A stretch of DNA of 37,882 bases from JAAYAY01 sp964429355. Its GTDB lineage: Bacteria; Planctomycetota; Planctomycetia; Pirellulales; Thermoguttaceae. This document shows positions 15,380 to 27,597 of this stretch, piece by piece (within the stretch, counting starts at the first letter, position 1; every line of letters starts with the position of its first letter). Below the pieces are notes generated by a model that worked only from the letters and a program-made list of their open reading frames with translations, was not told the DNA's origin and did not search any database. The translations under genes and the position numbers were made by a program. The DNA lies in NCBI GenBank assembly GCA_964429355.1, contig CAYSCH010000041.1:1-37882 (forward strand), read 5' to 3'.

Positions 15380-17656
15380 TCAGTCGGCAGGCGGGGCGAT
15401 CGGCCCACGCCAGACACTGCCGCCGAAGGTGGTGACGTAGAGCTGGCGATCGTTGGCGGGATCGAAGACGACGCGCTGGATGTTGGAGAAGGGGAGGGCG
15501 TCGAAGGGCTGCCAGGACTGGCCGTTATTGCGGCTGAGCCAGAGTCCTGCGCCGGGGGCGCCTTCGGTGAGGGTCATGTAGATCCAGCCGTCGTGCTCTG
15601 GGTGGAAGTAGCCGCCGAAGGTCTGACGGGCCTGGCGGCCGATGCGCTGCCAGGATTGGCCGCCGTCGGAGGTGGAATAGAGGCCGCCCGATTCGTCGTC
15701 CCAGCCGGCGTCGCAGGTGCCGACGAGGATCCTGCGGCTGTCGCGGGGATGGACCGAGAAATCCTTGGGATAGAGGAAGAGTTGCGAGGCGTTGACCTTC
15801 TGCCAGGTGTCTGCCCCGTCGGTGGACCGGTAGAGCCCGACGCCTTCGCTCATGAGCGGTTTTCCGGCCGCGGGCCGCTTGGCGCAGATCATGGCCAGCA
15901 GGGTGCCGTCGGGGTGGAGTGCCACGCGGGAGACACGCATGTTCTGGGGATGGCCGAGCCCGTCTTTCTTGAGGGTCCAGGTTTTTCCGTCGTCGGTCGA
16001 TTTGTAGACGCCCTGGTCGAAAACGCCGGCATAGAGGGTGCGAGCGTCCTTGGGGCTGCGGGGTTCGAGGACGATCGAGGTCACGGCCTTGGGCGGGATG
16101 CCACCGGCCTCGTGGTGCCAGGAGGCGGCGAAGTCGCGCGAGATGCAGACGCCGCCCGGGCGCTCGTGCCCGTGGCGCTCGGAGATGATGTTGTCGTTGG
16201 GGATGTCGTGGACGTCGGAGAAGGCGCCCCAGATCTTGCCCGGGGTGTCGGGGTCGAAGGCCATTTCGTAGCAGGTATTGCGCCAGGGGGCCCAGGATTT
16301 CTTGTCCCACCAGATCCAGGAGTTGCCGGCGTCGAGGGACCGGGCCATGCCGATATCCGTGTAGGCGATGTAGTGCCGGTTCGGCTCGAAGGGATCGATG
16401 TAGTAGTTCCAGGTTGTGGTGACCACGAGGCCATTGCAGACCCAGGCGCTGCCCGGGCCGGGCACGGCACCCGGTGCCGGGTAGGTGTGGCCGTTCAGCC
16501 AGGACCGGCCGCCGTCGTGGGTGACGTGGACCTCGCCGCGAACGAGGAGGACGCGGTCGGGGTCGGCGTTGCAGATGGCGACGCCGAAGGGTGTTTCGCC
16601 CCCTTTGTAGCACTGGCCGGTGGAGGCGGTCACGTAGTTGGACGCAATGTTGTAGCGGTCGAACCGGGGGTCTTCAAAGTAGGTGTCGCGCCAGGTGTCG
16701 CCGCCGTCGTCGCTGCGATAGACAGTATCGTGATGGGGCGGGCTGAAGCCGGTGCTGGTGTTGGTGACATACACGGTGAGCGGCTGCCGGTCGGTGGCCA
16801 GGAGCTGCCTGTATTGGGCGACGGGACCGTACGCCCACTGGTCGGCCTTTTCGATTTCGGTGTTGATGCCGGGCCCCATGGCCGGCTGCCAGGTATCGCC
16901 GCGGTCGCGGGAGCAGTAAACACCCCCCTTGAAGGCACCGCTTTCCTCCTTGCTCTTGATCGTGCAGTAGAGGAGGACGAGGTTGGCTTCGGCGTTGGAG
17001 CCGCCGGCGAAGCCTTGGATTTCCTTCCAGGGTAGACCGGCCGTCTTCTCGGTCCACGTGCGGCCACCGTCGCCCGAGCGCCAGACGCCCTGTTCGGTGG
17101 CGGCGAACATGGTACGGCCCTGGCCGGTTCGATCGAAGTGGAATCCGAGCAGCGGACCGTCGGGGCCGTCGCATTCGGTCCAGGTGAGGCCGCCATCGCG
17201 CGACAAGCAGCAAGGCCCGCCGCGTGTGCCCGCGAGCATCGTCTTCGGATCGGCCGGGCTGATCGCAATCTCGCCATAGAGGGGTTTTTTGAGGTTCCCG
17301 ACAGGCTCAAACGTCTCGCCGCAGTCGCGGGAGATTCGCAGTTGCCCGCCTGACGAGGCGTAGACGATGTTTCGATCGGTCGGGTGGAAGGCCGGCCGGC
17401 AGCGGGTATCGGTTCGAAGTTGGGCCTGGTGGATCATTCGCCAGTTGCGGCCACCGTCGTTGGAGATGTAGGCGGCGCTCATGTCGCAGTTGAGCATCAT
17501 CCGATCCGGATCGGCGGGCGAGATGGCTGGTGTGAACATGCCACCCCCGCCCGACAGGCCGATCGGCTCCCATGAAACGGACTGGGCACGGGCAGAGCCG
17601 AGGCAGCAGCCGAGAAAGGCCACAAGGACAGCCGACCGAGCAGGCGACAAGTGCAT
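15380..17656 (-). CDS. Secreted GH74/sialidase-like double beta-propeller protein
   Basis: A 758-residue protein with an ideal AGGAGG 7 nt before the ATG and a signal peptide ending near ARAQS (residue 25). I count 13 Asp-box motifs (SNDGGRNW, SRDCGETF, SRDGGLTW, SGDGGRTW, SRDRGDTW, SDDGGDTW, THDGGRSW, SLDAGNSW, SRDFAASW, STDDGKTW, STDGADTW, TSDGGQSW, SRNNGQSW), fitting two seven-bladed propellers. The start WEPIGLSGGGG then NCDMSAAY resembles the GH74 xyloglucanase opening, with D58 in the position of its catalytic Asp. YTDIGMARS near residue 434 resembles the second. Inference: polysaccharide-active enzyme; a non-catalytic sortilin/BNR protein is the alternative. Confidence 0.85.
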   Translation of the reverse strand: MHLSPARSAVLVAFLGCCLGSARAQSVSWEPIGLSGGGGMFTPAISPADPDRMMLNCDMSAAYISNDGGRNWRMIHQAQLRTDTRCRPAFHPTDRNIVYASSGGQLRISRDCGETFEPVGNLKKPLYGEIAISPADPKTMLAGTRGGPCCLSRDGGLTWTECDGPDGPLLGFHFDRTGQGRTMFAATEQGVWRSGDGGRTWTEKTAGLPWKEIQGFAGGSNAEANLVLLYCTIKSKEESGAFKGGVYCSRDRGDTWQPAMGPGINTEIEKADQWAYGPVAQYRQLLATDRQPLTVYVTNTSTGFSPPHHDTVYRSDDGGDTWRDTYFEDPRFDRYNIASNYVTASTGQCYKGGETPFGVAICNADPDRVLLVRGEVHVTHDGGRSWLNGHTYPAPGAVPGPGSAWVCNGLVVTTTWNYYIDPFEPNRHYIAYTDIGMARSLDAGNSWIWWDKKSWAPWRNTCYEMAFDPDTPGKIWGAFSDVHDIPNDNIISERHGHERPGGVCISRDFAASWHHEAGGIPPKAVTSIVLEPRSPKDARTLYAGVFDQGVYKSTDDGKTWTLKKDGLGHPQNMRVSRVALHPDGTLLAMICAKRPAAGKPLMSEGVGLYRSTDGADTWQKVNASQLFLYPKDFSVHPRDSRRILVGTCDAGWDDESGGLYSTSDGGQSWQRIGRQARQTFGGYFHPEHDGWIYMTLTEGAPGAGLWLSRNNGQSWQPFDALPFSNIQRVVFDPANDRQLYVTTFGGSVWRGPIAPPAD

Positions 17657-17806
17657 GACAACTCCTCCTGGGCTGAGTCTGCGGGGGTCGAAGGCAACCT
17701 GAGGTAAAGCGGAGATGGCGCGCCGGTGACCTCCGTCCAGGGACGGCGCATCCATGAGAGCCCATCCCGCAACCGCAAACAAGGGCCACGGCAGGGTCAA
17801 ACGCGG

Positions 17807-20800
17807 TTAGACTCCAAGGATGACTCCCGGCTCCACGAAAACCAGCCGGGCAGTGATCCGGTCGGGAGGCAGGGCGTAAAGCTGCGCAACGGCCGAGCGA
17901 TAGGCCTCAAGCTGCGGGCGGTAGAGGTCTTTCTTCGCTTCGACCGCCGCGGGATCGCCAGGGTTCAGCGAATCGCTCTTAAAGTCGAGGACCTCGGCGG
18001 CGACCGGCTTTCCGGCGCTGGAAAGGACGACGAGCCGGTCGAAGGTGCCGCGGAGGATGGTTTCCTCCCGGCGGACGACAAAGGTCCGTTCCCTCCAGAG
18101 GGCGGCTCGAACGGCCGGCTTCTCCAATGCCCGTCGAAACCGGGCGAGTACGTCCGTGATGTTGGTCTGGGGTAGCTTCAGGGCCTGGAGTTTGCGGCGG
18201 ATCAGGTCTGCATCGGGCTCGTGGTCATCGAGCCAGGCGATGTGCTCGAAGCAGGCGTGCATGGCGGTGCCCCAGTCCATGGCGGCCGACCGATCGAGCC
18301 GCAACTGTTCGGCCAGATGGACGCGAGGCCCACCCTCCAGTTGCGAGGGGCTTTGGGTTTCCAGCCCGCGGCGGGCGGCGGCGTTGCCAGGAGCCAGTCG
18401 GATGACGAGCGACGACGGTTCTTCGGCCGGCGTCCGCTTCTCGGCGGCGGGGACGAGATCGGTCCATGCCGGATTGCCGTTTTCATAGAGGATCGAACAC
18501 GGCTCAGCCGGTCGGCCCTCGGCCAGGGCTGCGCGGAGAATGCCGGCGGCGGTGGCGGGGATCGTCTTTTCGGATTCCTTCGCAGGAGCGATGATCATGT
18601 GGAGGGCGTGGATCGGCCGCGTGAGGGCCACGTAGAGCACACACAGGGCCTCTTCCACCTGCTGCCGGTCGTGGGTGGTGAACATTTCCTGGAACTTCCG
18701 GGGCAGAAGAGCCTGGAGGTCCTTGTTCACGTAGCGGCAGATTCGCTCGATGGGCTGGGCGGGTCCGGGGCGGCCGACGACGAGCGACGGCGGCTGGCCT
18801 TTCAATCGTGAGTCCAACTCGGGAAGAACACAGATATCGAACTGCAGGCCTTTCGACTGGTGGACCGTCATCACCCGGACCCGGGCGGCGGTAGGCGATT
18901 CCACGCGTTTCTTCTCGACGAATTCGACGAAATCGTCGACCCGCAGGGTAGTCGCAGGTTCATAGGCATAGGCCAGTTCGACCAATTGGAGCAGGCGGTT
19001 CAGGTCGCGGCGATCGCACTCGCTTGCCAGAAGCCCGGTCCAGCCGCGGAGAACCGGCCCGTATCCCTCGTCGATCAGCCGGCGCCGGGTTTCGCGTGAG
19101 AACCGCAGGGCGGCCTGATCGTCGCGGTGGTCGGTCAATCCCGAGGAGGCCGACAAGGGGGAGTGGGCCACGTGGAACCGGGCGGTCGTGTCGCCCGGGT
19201 GATCGGCCAGAGTGAGGAGCGACATGAGCAGTTGGACGGCGGGGGAGTCGGTGAGTGGATTGCCCCCTTCTTCGCTCGCGTCGACATCGCGGCGCCGCAG
19301 TTCGTAGATCATTCGCGCGACGGCTGCGTTGGTCCGCACGAGAACGCCGATCGAACAGGCCGGGGCCTCGTGGGCCAGCCGGGCAACCTGCTCGGCCGCA
19401 TAGGTCAGGGTGGTGACCTTCTGTTCGCCCCCCTCCTCGACGGCCGGCGCCACGCTGAGCCGGCAATGGCCGGCCAGTTCGGTGCGGGCCGTGGAATGGT
19501 GGGCGAAACGCCCCTGCCAGTGAAGGGCCGCATCGGGATAACGGACGAGGACCGCGCTGGCGCGGAGGTTTTCGAAGATCCGATTGACCGATTCGATGAC
19601 CGGCGGGCTGGACCGCCAGCTCTTTTCCAGGGAGTCGAAGCTGAGGCCTTCCAGTTCGTCTTCCAGGGCCTCGAAGATTTCGGCCACGCCGCCCCGCCAG
19701 CCGTAGATGGCCTGTTTGACGTCGCCCACGCAGAAGAACGACGGCCCGTGGGACGGAAGTTTTTCTTGTCCGACGCGGGGAGGACGAGTGGCGCCGGCAA
19801 TGCGTCTGGCGAAGGGGCGCAGCACGTGCCACTGCGCGGGGGAGGTGTCCTGGAATTCGTCGAGCAGCAGGTGGGTGACGCGGGCGTCGAGGCGGTAGAC
19901 GATGCGTTCCAGTTCGCCGTCCTGGAGTGTCTCGGCCAGCAGGCGGGTGACGTCGTCGAATCGCAGGCTCCGTCGCCGCAGCTTCATCTGGCGGTAAACT
20001 TCGTCGAATCGCGCCAGCAGGCTCTGGGTGGCCTCGGTCTGGTCGGCAATCCGGTTGATGAGCTCGGCCTGGGCATGCTCCAACAGCGGCACGTAGGCGG
20101 CGACCAGATCGTCGGGAAGCTCCTTGTTGTAGTATTTTCGCTCGCCGGCGAGGACCTTGGCGGCCAGGCCTTTGGAGAGGAAATCGGGCCAGTTCTCGGC
20201 CAGGGCACCGGCCACATCTACGGTTCGGGCCTTCTCGGCTCGCTTGTCGGCGGGCAGGGGCGCCGACTCGAGCGCGAGGATGGCCTGCTGGAATTCTTCC
20301 GGCTTGAGGGTCTTGCGGCGCGGCAGGGCGGACCAGGCCTCGGTCGGGGCTTCAATGAAGAAGCCGTAGAGCTCGTTCACAAGGCTGCTGATCTGCTCGG
20401 CAACGCTCCGCGCCGCCTCTCCCTTGGTGAGCAGGTGCATGAGCCGCACGACATCGGCGGTCTCATGGCCCTCGAGAACGGCACGGATGGCCTCTCCGCG
20501 GAGCCGCGAGTCGTCGATTTCTTCAGCAATCTGCCAGCCGGGGGGAAGGCCCAGTTCGAGGGCGAAGCTCTGCGCAACCTGGATGAAGAAGCTGTCGAGG
20601 GTCGACACGCGGAGCCGGTGAACGTGGCGCACCAGCCGCCGGAGCACGGCGAGGCAGCCGGGCCGATCGAAGGAGGGGTCGTTGACATTCTGGGCCAGGG
20701 CGGCGAGTTTCGTCGGACTGGCCGCCGCCTCGGCCAGTCGGAACAACACACGGGCGAGAATCTCGCCGGCCGCCTTGCGGGTGAAGGTCGTGGCCAGGAT

Positions 20801-20917
20801 CGTATCGGGCGAGACCCCGCCGGCGGCCAGGGCGATGTAGCGATTGCTGAGCTGGAAGGTCTTGCCGGTGCCGGCCGAGGCGCGGACGACGACGTTGGGG
20901 AAGCGGCTGGTGCTCAC
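17807..20917 (-). CDS. addA: AddA-like helicase-nuclease (RecBCD-type recombination)
   Basis: A 1036-residue UvrD/RecB-type helicase with a C-terminal nuclease. Walker A is ASAGTGKT at residues 13-20, Walker B LLLDEFQD followed by TSPAQW, the QAIYGWRGG motif III, and VMTVHQSKGLQFD as the late helicase motif. Near residues 965-1020 RGTFDRLVV, EVLDFKSD and QLEAYRSA form the RecB-family nuclease (D...DxK...Q). Known role: with AddB it unwinds and resects DNA double-strand breaks for RecA loading and degrades foreign DNA. It starts at a GTG overlapping the addB stop (GTGA), so the two are coupled. No RecC or RecD homologue is seen. Confidence 0.93.
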   Translation of the reverse strand: MSTSRFPNVVVRASAGTGKTFQLSNRYIALAAGGVSPDTILATTFTRKAAGEILARVLFRLAEAAASPTKLAALAQNVNDPSFDRPGCLAVLRRLVRHVHRLRVSTLDSFFIQVAQSFALELGLPPGWQIAEEIDDSRLRGEAIRAVLEGHETADVVRLMHLLTKGEAARSVAEQISSLVNELYGFFIEAPTEAWSALPRRKTLKPEEFQQAILALESAPLPADKRAEKARTVDVAGALAENWPDFLSKGLAAKVLAGERKYYNKELPDDLVAAYVPLLEHAQAELINRIADQTEATQSLLARFDEVYRQMKLRRRSLRFDDVTRLLAETLQDGELERIVYRLDARVTHLLLDEFQDTSPAQWHVLRPFARRIAGATRPPRVGQEKLPSHGPSFFCVGDVKQAIYGWRGGVAEIFEALEDELEGLSFDSLEKSWRSSPPVIESVNRIFENLRASAVLVRYPDAALHWQGRFAHHSTARTELAGHCRLSVAPAVEEGGEQKVTTLTYAAEQVARLAHEAPACSIGVLVRTNAAVARMIYELRRRDVDASEEGGNPLTDSPAVQLLMSLLTLADHPGDTTARFHVAHSPLSASSGLTDHRDDQAALRFSRETRRRLIDEGYGPVLRGWTGLLASECDRRDLNRLLQLVELAYAYEPATTLRVDDFVEFVEKKRVESPTAARVRVMTVHQSKGLQFDICVLPELDSRLKGQPPSLVVGRPGPAQPIERICRYVNKDLQALLPRKFQEMFTTHDRQQVEEALCVLYVALTRPIHALHMIIAPAKESEKTIPATAAGILRAALAEGRPAEPCSILYENGNPAWTDLVPAAEKRTPAEEPSSLVIRLAPGNAAARRGLETQSPSQLEGGPRVHLAEQLRLDRSAAMDWGTAMHACFEHIAWLDDHEPDADLIRRKLQALKLPQTNITDVLARFRRALEKPAVRAALWRERTFVVRREETILRGTFDRLVVLSSAGKPVAAEVLDFKSDSLNPGDPAAVEAKKDLYRPQLEAYRSAVAQLYALPPDRITARLVFVEPGVILGV

Positions 20918-23748
20918 GACTGGTCCCCTTCTTCGCGGAGCGCGTCGGCCAGTGCGCCGAACTGGCCGTCCTGGCAGATGGCGGCAAACTCTTCGGAAAA
21001 AGCGGGGGGCGGCAGGGCGGGGGGCCAGAACTCGGCCTTGCGGATCCTGCGAACCACCTCCTCTGCCACGCGGTCGGCCGCGGCAAAATCATCCTCGCTC
21101 CAAGGCGCGAAGAGTGGGCCGATGCGGCTGGTGTCTTTGGGCAAAACGATATAGCCCACGCGGATCGGGCCTTCGCCCTCCTCGGCGGAGGCCATGTGGC
21201 GATAGAGCGGCAGTTGCAGGTCGATCCACTCGGAGCCCTTCAAGTGGGTCTGTTCGGGCTTCTTCGCCGTATCGGCCGTCTTGTTGTCGAAGATCACTCG
21301 CTCCCCGGTGGCCTCGTTCACGTCGATACGGTCGATGCGGCCGTGGAGATTCAGCGCCAAGCCGTCGACCAGGAGCGACGTGCCCTCCAGGTCGTGCTCG
21401 ACGGCCTCGATCCGCCAGCCCTGGCTTGCCCATTCAGCCTGCCAACGGGCGAAATGCATCAACCGCCAGCGCAATTGCTCGATCTGGACCCGGACCGCCG
21501 GGAGAGGATCTTTGCCAAAGAACGCCCGGGCGTGACGGTCCAATGAACTGCTCAGAAACAGGGCGATCTCGTCGTCGTGCATGCTGGCCGCGACCTCGCT
21601 GGCACCAAAATCGCCAAGCACCTCGTGGGCCAGCGAGCCGAACCCGGCCGCGTCGAGTTCCTCGCCCCAGTCGGAAAGGGCGGCCAGCCGGAGCCGATGT
21701 TTGAGATAGTACCGATAGGGGCAGGCGAGGTAGTCGCGAAACTCGGTCACTCGCATCGACTCGAGGGGTTCGCGGAGCGGCTGGGGCGAAGGCGGCATGA
21801 GCCCGGTCTTGAGCCGGCCCGGCACAAGGGCCCCGTGGGGAACGACGGCCGCCTGGCTGGGCCGATCCTCGTCGAAGCAGGCCAGGGCCCGGCGCGCGAT
21901 GGTCTCGTCGTCGCAGGCGAAGAATAGCCGGCTGGGCGTGAGCGGGTTCCCCTCGGGGCTCCAGCGCGCAGCAATGAGTTTCAGGTCCGGACGAGAAACG
22001 GCCAGAGCCGAAAGCGCATAGAGGTCACGGGCGTAACGCCGATCGTTGTCTTCGATGCCCAACTGGCGGCGCATGTGGTCGGGCAGAAATAGATCTGCGT
22101 TGAGCGAATCGGGAATCGTCTGGTCGTTCATTCCGCAGACGACCAGCGCCGGGGCATCGTCCAGGGGCAGCTCCAGCCAGCCGAGAAGCTCGACGGCGTT
22201 GGGATCCGGGGGAGGAGCGATCATCTCCCCCTCCAATTGTCTCAGGATCAGCCGCAAGGCCTCGGAGGCACTGACTTCAGGTTCGAGCCGGCTGTAACGC
22301 TCGAGTGCCAGGTTGGCGGAAAGAACGTGAAAGATCTTTTCACAGGCCAGCCAATGGGTGCGGTCGGGTTCCTGGTTGCGGTGGAGCGAGCGGTATCCAA
22401 ACACGGCGGTCAGGAAGGCAAGGATCGGTTGTCCCCACCCGCTGAGCCGGCGCCGAGGCGTGGTGTTGCCAGTGTGGCTGCCGCCGGCGGCGCCGACGGT
22501 CGCTCCGAGAAGGTCGTTGAGCGAGCTGCAGACGGTCTGGAGGGCTCGATATTCCCGGCCGTCGCCGCGCCAATTGCCGTCGACCGTGACGGGGAGATGC
22601 CGGGTCCGGTAGCGGTCCAGTTCGCTGAGCCAATCGCCGGTGATGCCCTTGGAGACGAGCCAGGCATCGATGGCGGCGTGGCGGAGCAGGGCGGCGAGGC
22701 TGCTGAACGACGCCGTTTCGAGGAAGTCGGAGGTGGCTGCGAGGAGACGGCAGGGGGAGGAGCGGCCGACGGAACGGCCGGCGCCATAGCGGGCGGCGAC
22801 GCCGCTCTGTTCCAGTTGCTGCTGAACATAGGGAATGAGCGGTTCGGAGGGAACGCCGATGGAGATCTCCTGGGGGGCAAACCGGCCATTCCAGCCGGCC
22901 AGTGTCCGGGCGACGGCGAGGGCCTGATCGGTGGGGCCGTCGACAATTTCGATCTGATCGTCGTGCAGCTCGAGCTTCACCTCCTGCCAGGCCGGCACTG
23001 CGAGGCAGCCGTGGAAGTCGAACCGATCGGAGATGGACCGGGGAGCGAAGATGAGGGCGGTGACCCGATCGGCCACCAGGTCGAGGATCTGCCGCTGGGC
23101 CCGGTTCAGGTCGGCCGTACCGACGAGAATCACCTCGGCGTCGGCGTGGCATTCGCGGTAGCGGATGGCGAACAACCTGGCGGTCTGCAGATCCCAGAGT
23201 TCCAGCGAGTCGAGCAGATCGAGATAGGCTTGCTGGACGACGGAGAGGGCCTGCCAGCGAGCCTGTTCGGGGAAGTCGTCGAGTCTGGCGCCGCACTCGG
23301 CGACCTGGCGGAAGTCGAGGCCGTCGCCGGCCAGTTCGCGGTGGAGCCGGGCGAGCATCTCGCCCAGGGCCAGGCGGCCTGCCAGGTCGCTGTCGGCCGG
23401 CAGCTCGGTGACCAACTGCCGGAGGTAACGATCTTCCGTGTTCCGCAGGGCCTCGACCCAGGCGAGCTGTTGGGTCAACCGGTCGGCGAACGGTCGCTGG
23501 GCCACGTAGAGCTGTTCCGGCAATTGGCCGACGGTAATCATGGCCGGCGGGGAGAAGTTGAGCCCGGCAGCCTCGGAGCGTTCCAGGAGGAGTTCTTCGA
23601 GGCGGCGTCCGGCGCGGCCGCCGGGGACCGCGAGGATCACGCCGGTCAGGTCCAGTGCCCCGGAATGGCGAAAACGCTTGACGAGATATTCGGCGGCGAC
23701 CGCCAGGGCTGGCCGGCTCCATCCCAGAAAAACGCGATTGATTGGCAT
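20914..23748 (-). CDS. addB: AddB-like subunit with PD-(D/E)XK nuclease
   Basis: A 944-residue protein from the ATG at 23748 (AGGGA 8 nt upstream). The N-terminus VFLGWSRPALAVAAEYLV occupies the Walker A position but lacks GxGKT, so the helicase-like part is predicted not to bind ATP in the normal way. The C-terminal nuclease shows VTEFRDYLACPYRYYLKHRL, FGSLAHEVLGDF, LHGRIDRIDV, VIFDNKTADT and DLQLPLYRHM (H...D...DxK...Q). Only one Cys (in CPYRYY) is in place of the four-Cys Fe-S cluster of Bacillus AddB, so the cluster is probably absent. Coupled to addA by a GTGA overlap. Confidence 0.88.
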   Translation of the reverse strand: MPINRVFLGWSRPALAVAAEYLVKRFRHSGALDLTGVILAVPGGRAGRRLEELLLERSEAAGLNFSPPAMITVGQLPEQLYVAQRPFADRLTQQLAWVEALRNTEDRYLRQLVTELPADSDLAGRLALGEMLARLHRELAGDGLDFRQVAECGARLDDFPEQARWQALSVVQQAYLDLLDSLELWDLQTARLFAIRYRECHADAEVILVGTADLNRAQRQILDLVADRVTALIFAPRSISDRFDFHGCLAVPAWQEVKLELHDDQIEIVDGPTDQALAVARTLAGWNGRFAPQEISIGVPSEPLIPYVQQQLEQSGVAARYGAGRSVGRSSPCRLLAATSDFLETASFSSLAALLRHAAIDAWLVSKGITGDWLSELDRYRTRHLPVTVDGNWRGDGREYRALQTVCSSLNDLLGATVGAAGGSHTGNTTPRRRLSGWGQPILAFLTAVFGYRSLHRNQEPDRTHWLACEKIFHVLSANLALERYSRLEPEVSASEALRLILRQLEGEMIAPPPDPNAVELLGWLELPLDDAPALVVCGMNDQTIPDSLNADLFLPDHMRRQLGIEDNDRRYARDLYALSALAVSRPDLKLIAARWSPEGNPLTPSRLFFACDDETIARRALACFDEDRPSQAAVVPHGALVPGRLKTGLMPPSPQPLREPLESMRVTEFRDYLACPYRYYLKHRLRLAALSDWGEELDAAGFGSLAHEVLGDFGASEVAASMHDDEIALFLSSSLDRHARAFFGKDPLPAVRVQIEQLRWRLMHFARWQAEWASQGWRIEAVEHDLEGTSLLVDGLALNLHGRIDRIDVNEATGERVIFDNKTADTAKKPEQTHLKGSEWIDLQLPLYRHMASAEEGEGPIRVGYIVLPKDTSRIGPLFAPWSEDDFAAADRVAEEVVRRIRKAEFWPPALPPPAFSEEFAAICQDGQFGALADALREEGDQS

Positions 23749-23792
23749 GCCTGATCCCTGAGGAGCATTTTCATCCTGCGGCCGACGTTCCG

Positions 23793-23822
23793 ATTGTAGC
23801 CGAAGCCGCCAGGTATTGGCCA
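23793..23822 (-). promoter_or_regulatory. Candidate promoter of addBA
   Basis: On the minus strand: TGGCCA (23822-23817), an 18-nt spacer, TACAAT (23798-23793). The -10 matches 5/6 of consensus, the -35 4/6. It lies 45 nt upstream of the addB ATG in the gap after the kinase gene. Confidence 0.35.
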
Positions 23823-23940
23823 TCCGGTCCGACGGAGCAAAGCCGGTGATTGTGCACGACCATGCCCGTGGGAGACCTGTAGATTATGTGAGGGCGTCTG
23901 AGGTCGTGGCCTGGCTTACGATCCGGGTTTCTGGGAGTGC

Positions 23941-26820
<2,880 letters not shown>

Positions 26821-26878
26821 CCGCCGATTCCTCGCGCACAATCAGCCACGCGTCCTCACGTTGGCCAGACTGATCGAG

Positions 26879-26906
26879 ATACTATCATGCCCTTGCCTGC
26901 GTTCAA
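26879..26906 (-). promoter_or_regulatory. Candidate promoter of the hybrid kinase
   Basis: Minus strand TTGAAC (26906-26901), 16-nt spacer, TAGTAT (26884-26879), each 4/6 to consensus, placed about 60 nt upstream of the kinase start in the divergent intergenic region. Confidence 0.35.
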
Positions 26907-27497
26907 AGCGTTGCGACAAGAATCTGGGCAATCTCTCGCCTCCTTGGATTGTAGGATATCCGCGCAAACTGAGGCCACTGAAACGCGCGCCATGCCGTGC
27001 CGGGAAACACTCGTATCGCCGTAAGTTGCTATTCTGCAGCACGTTACGGCACAGCATCGCCCCGCGGTTGGTTATGTCCCGGTGATTGATTGTCGTGGCG
27101 CTTTGCCGGTAGGGACGGGTTCACAAAGGGTCTTGGCGGTTCGGCGCATGGCCGGGACCGTGCTTGGCCCCGGCCCGCCATTCAGATCGGAGAGCAGACG
27201 TGTTGGTCTTCACGATCCAGTGCCCAGAGACGGTCGTATGGGCTGGGTTTCCCGCGCCAAGCAGAATTATGGGGAATTGTCTGTGGGGGGCATTCCCAGC
27301 CGGAATCGCGGATGGTAACCTGAGTGGCTCGACTGACCCTGGAAGGCCGTGGCTCGTGCAGCGTAGGACAGGAAAAACGGCGGAGAATCTGGCGATATCG
27401 CAAAGATTTCCTACCATTTCCCGAGTCGACTCTCCGAAAAGAGTCGTTGTGCCATCGCACGCGACCAGGAATGGGCGAGAATTGTGACGATGACGGA
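26907..27497. other. Divergent intergenic region upstream of the S10 operon
   Basis: About 590 nt between the kinase promoter and the S10 promoter. Short frames occur but none has a family resemblance. It contains the hairpin at 27427-27446 and the adapter-like stretch at 27184-27217. No tRNA-like T-arm or riboswitch core was recognised. Confidence 0.45.
27427..27446. promoter_or_regulatory. Perfect hairpin upstream of the S10 promoter
   Basis: CGACTCT, loop CCGAAA, AGAGTCG: a 7-bp perfect stem ending 51 nt before the -35 box. It is upstream of the predicted transcription start, so it would be a DNA site or the terminator of an unseen transcript rather than part of the S10 leader. Confidence 0.35.
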
Positions 27498-27526
27498 TTG
27501 ACGACGCTTAGGAACCCTGGTAGGAT
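27498..27526 (+). promoter_or_regulatory. Sigma70-type promoter of the S10-spc operon
   Basis: TTGACG (27498-27503), exactly 17 nt, TAGGAT (27521-27526): 5/6 and 4/6 to consensus with optimal spacing. Start of transcription is expected near 27533, giving a leader of about 65 nt before the rpsJ GTG. Confidence 0.6.
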
Positions 27527-27597
27527 TTGAGTTTTTCCGCCCTTCAAAGCGGCGTTATCTTTGGCAACTCGGAATTGGGTGACCTGGGAGAGCTTCT

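Noticed and set aside
15593..17035. 480-codon plus-strand frame opposite the Asp-box protein
   Set aside because: Gly/Val/Ala-rich shadow of the repeated propeller gene.
19127..21154. 675-codon plus-strand frame opposite addA/addB
   Set aside because: Antisense shadow; the minus strand carries clear helicase and nuclease motifs.
22237..23754. 505-codon plus-strand frame opposite addB
   Set aside because: Antisense shadow without recognisable domains.
27021..27547. Several 70-120-codon frames in the S10 upstream region
   Set aside because: Mutually overlapping, without family resemblance; more likely non-coding regulatory DNA.
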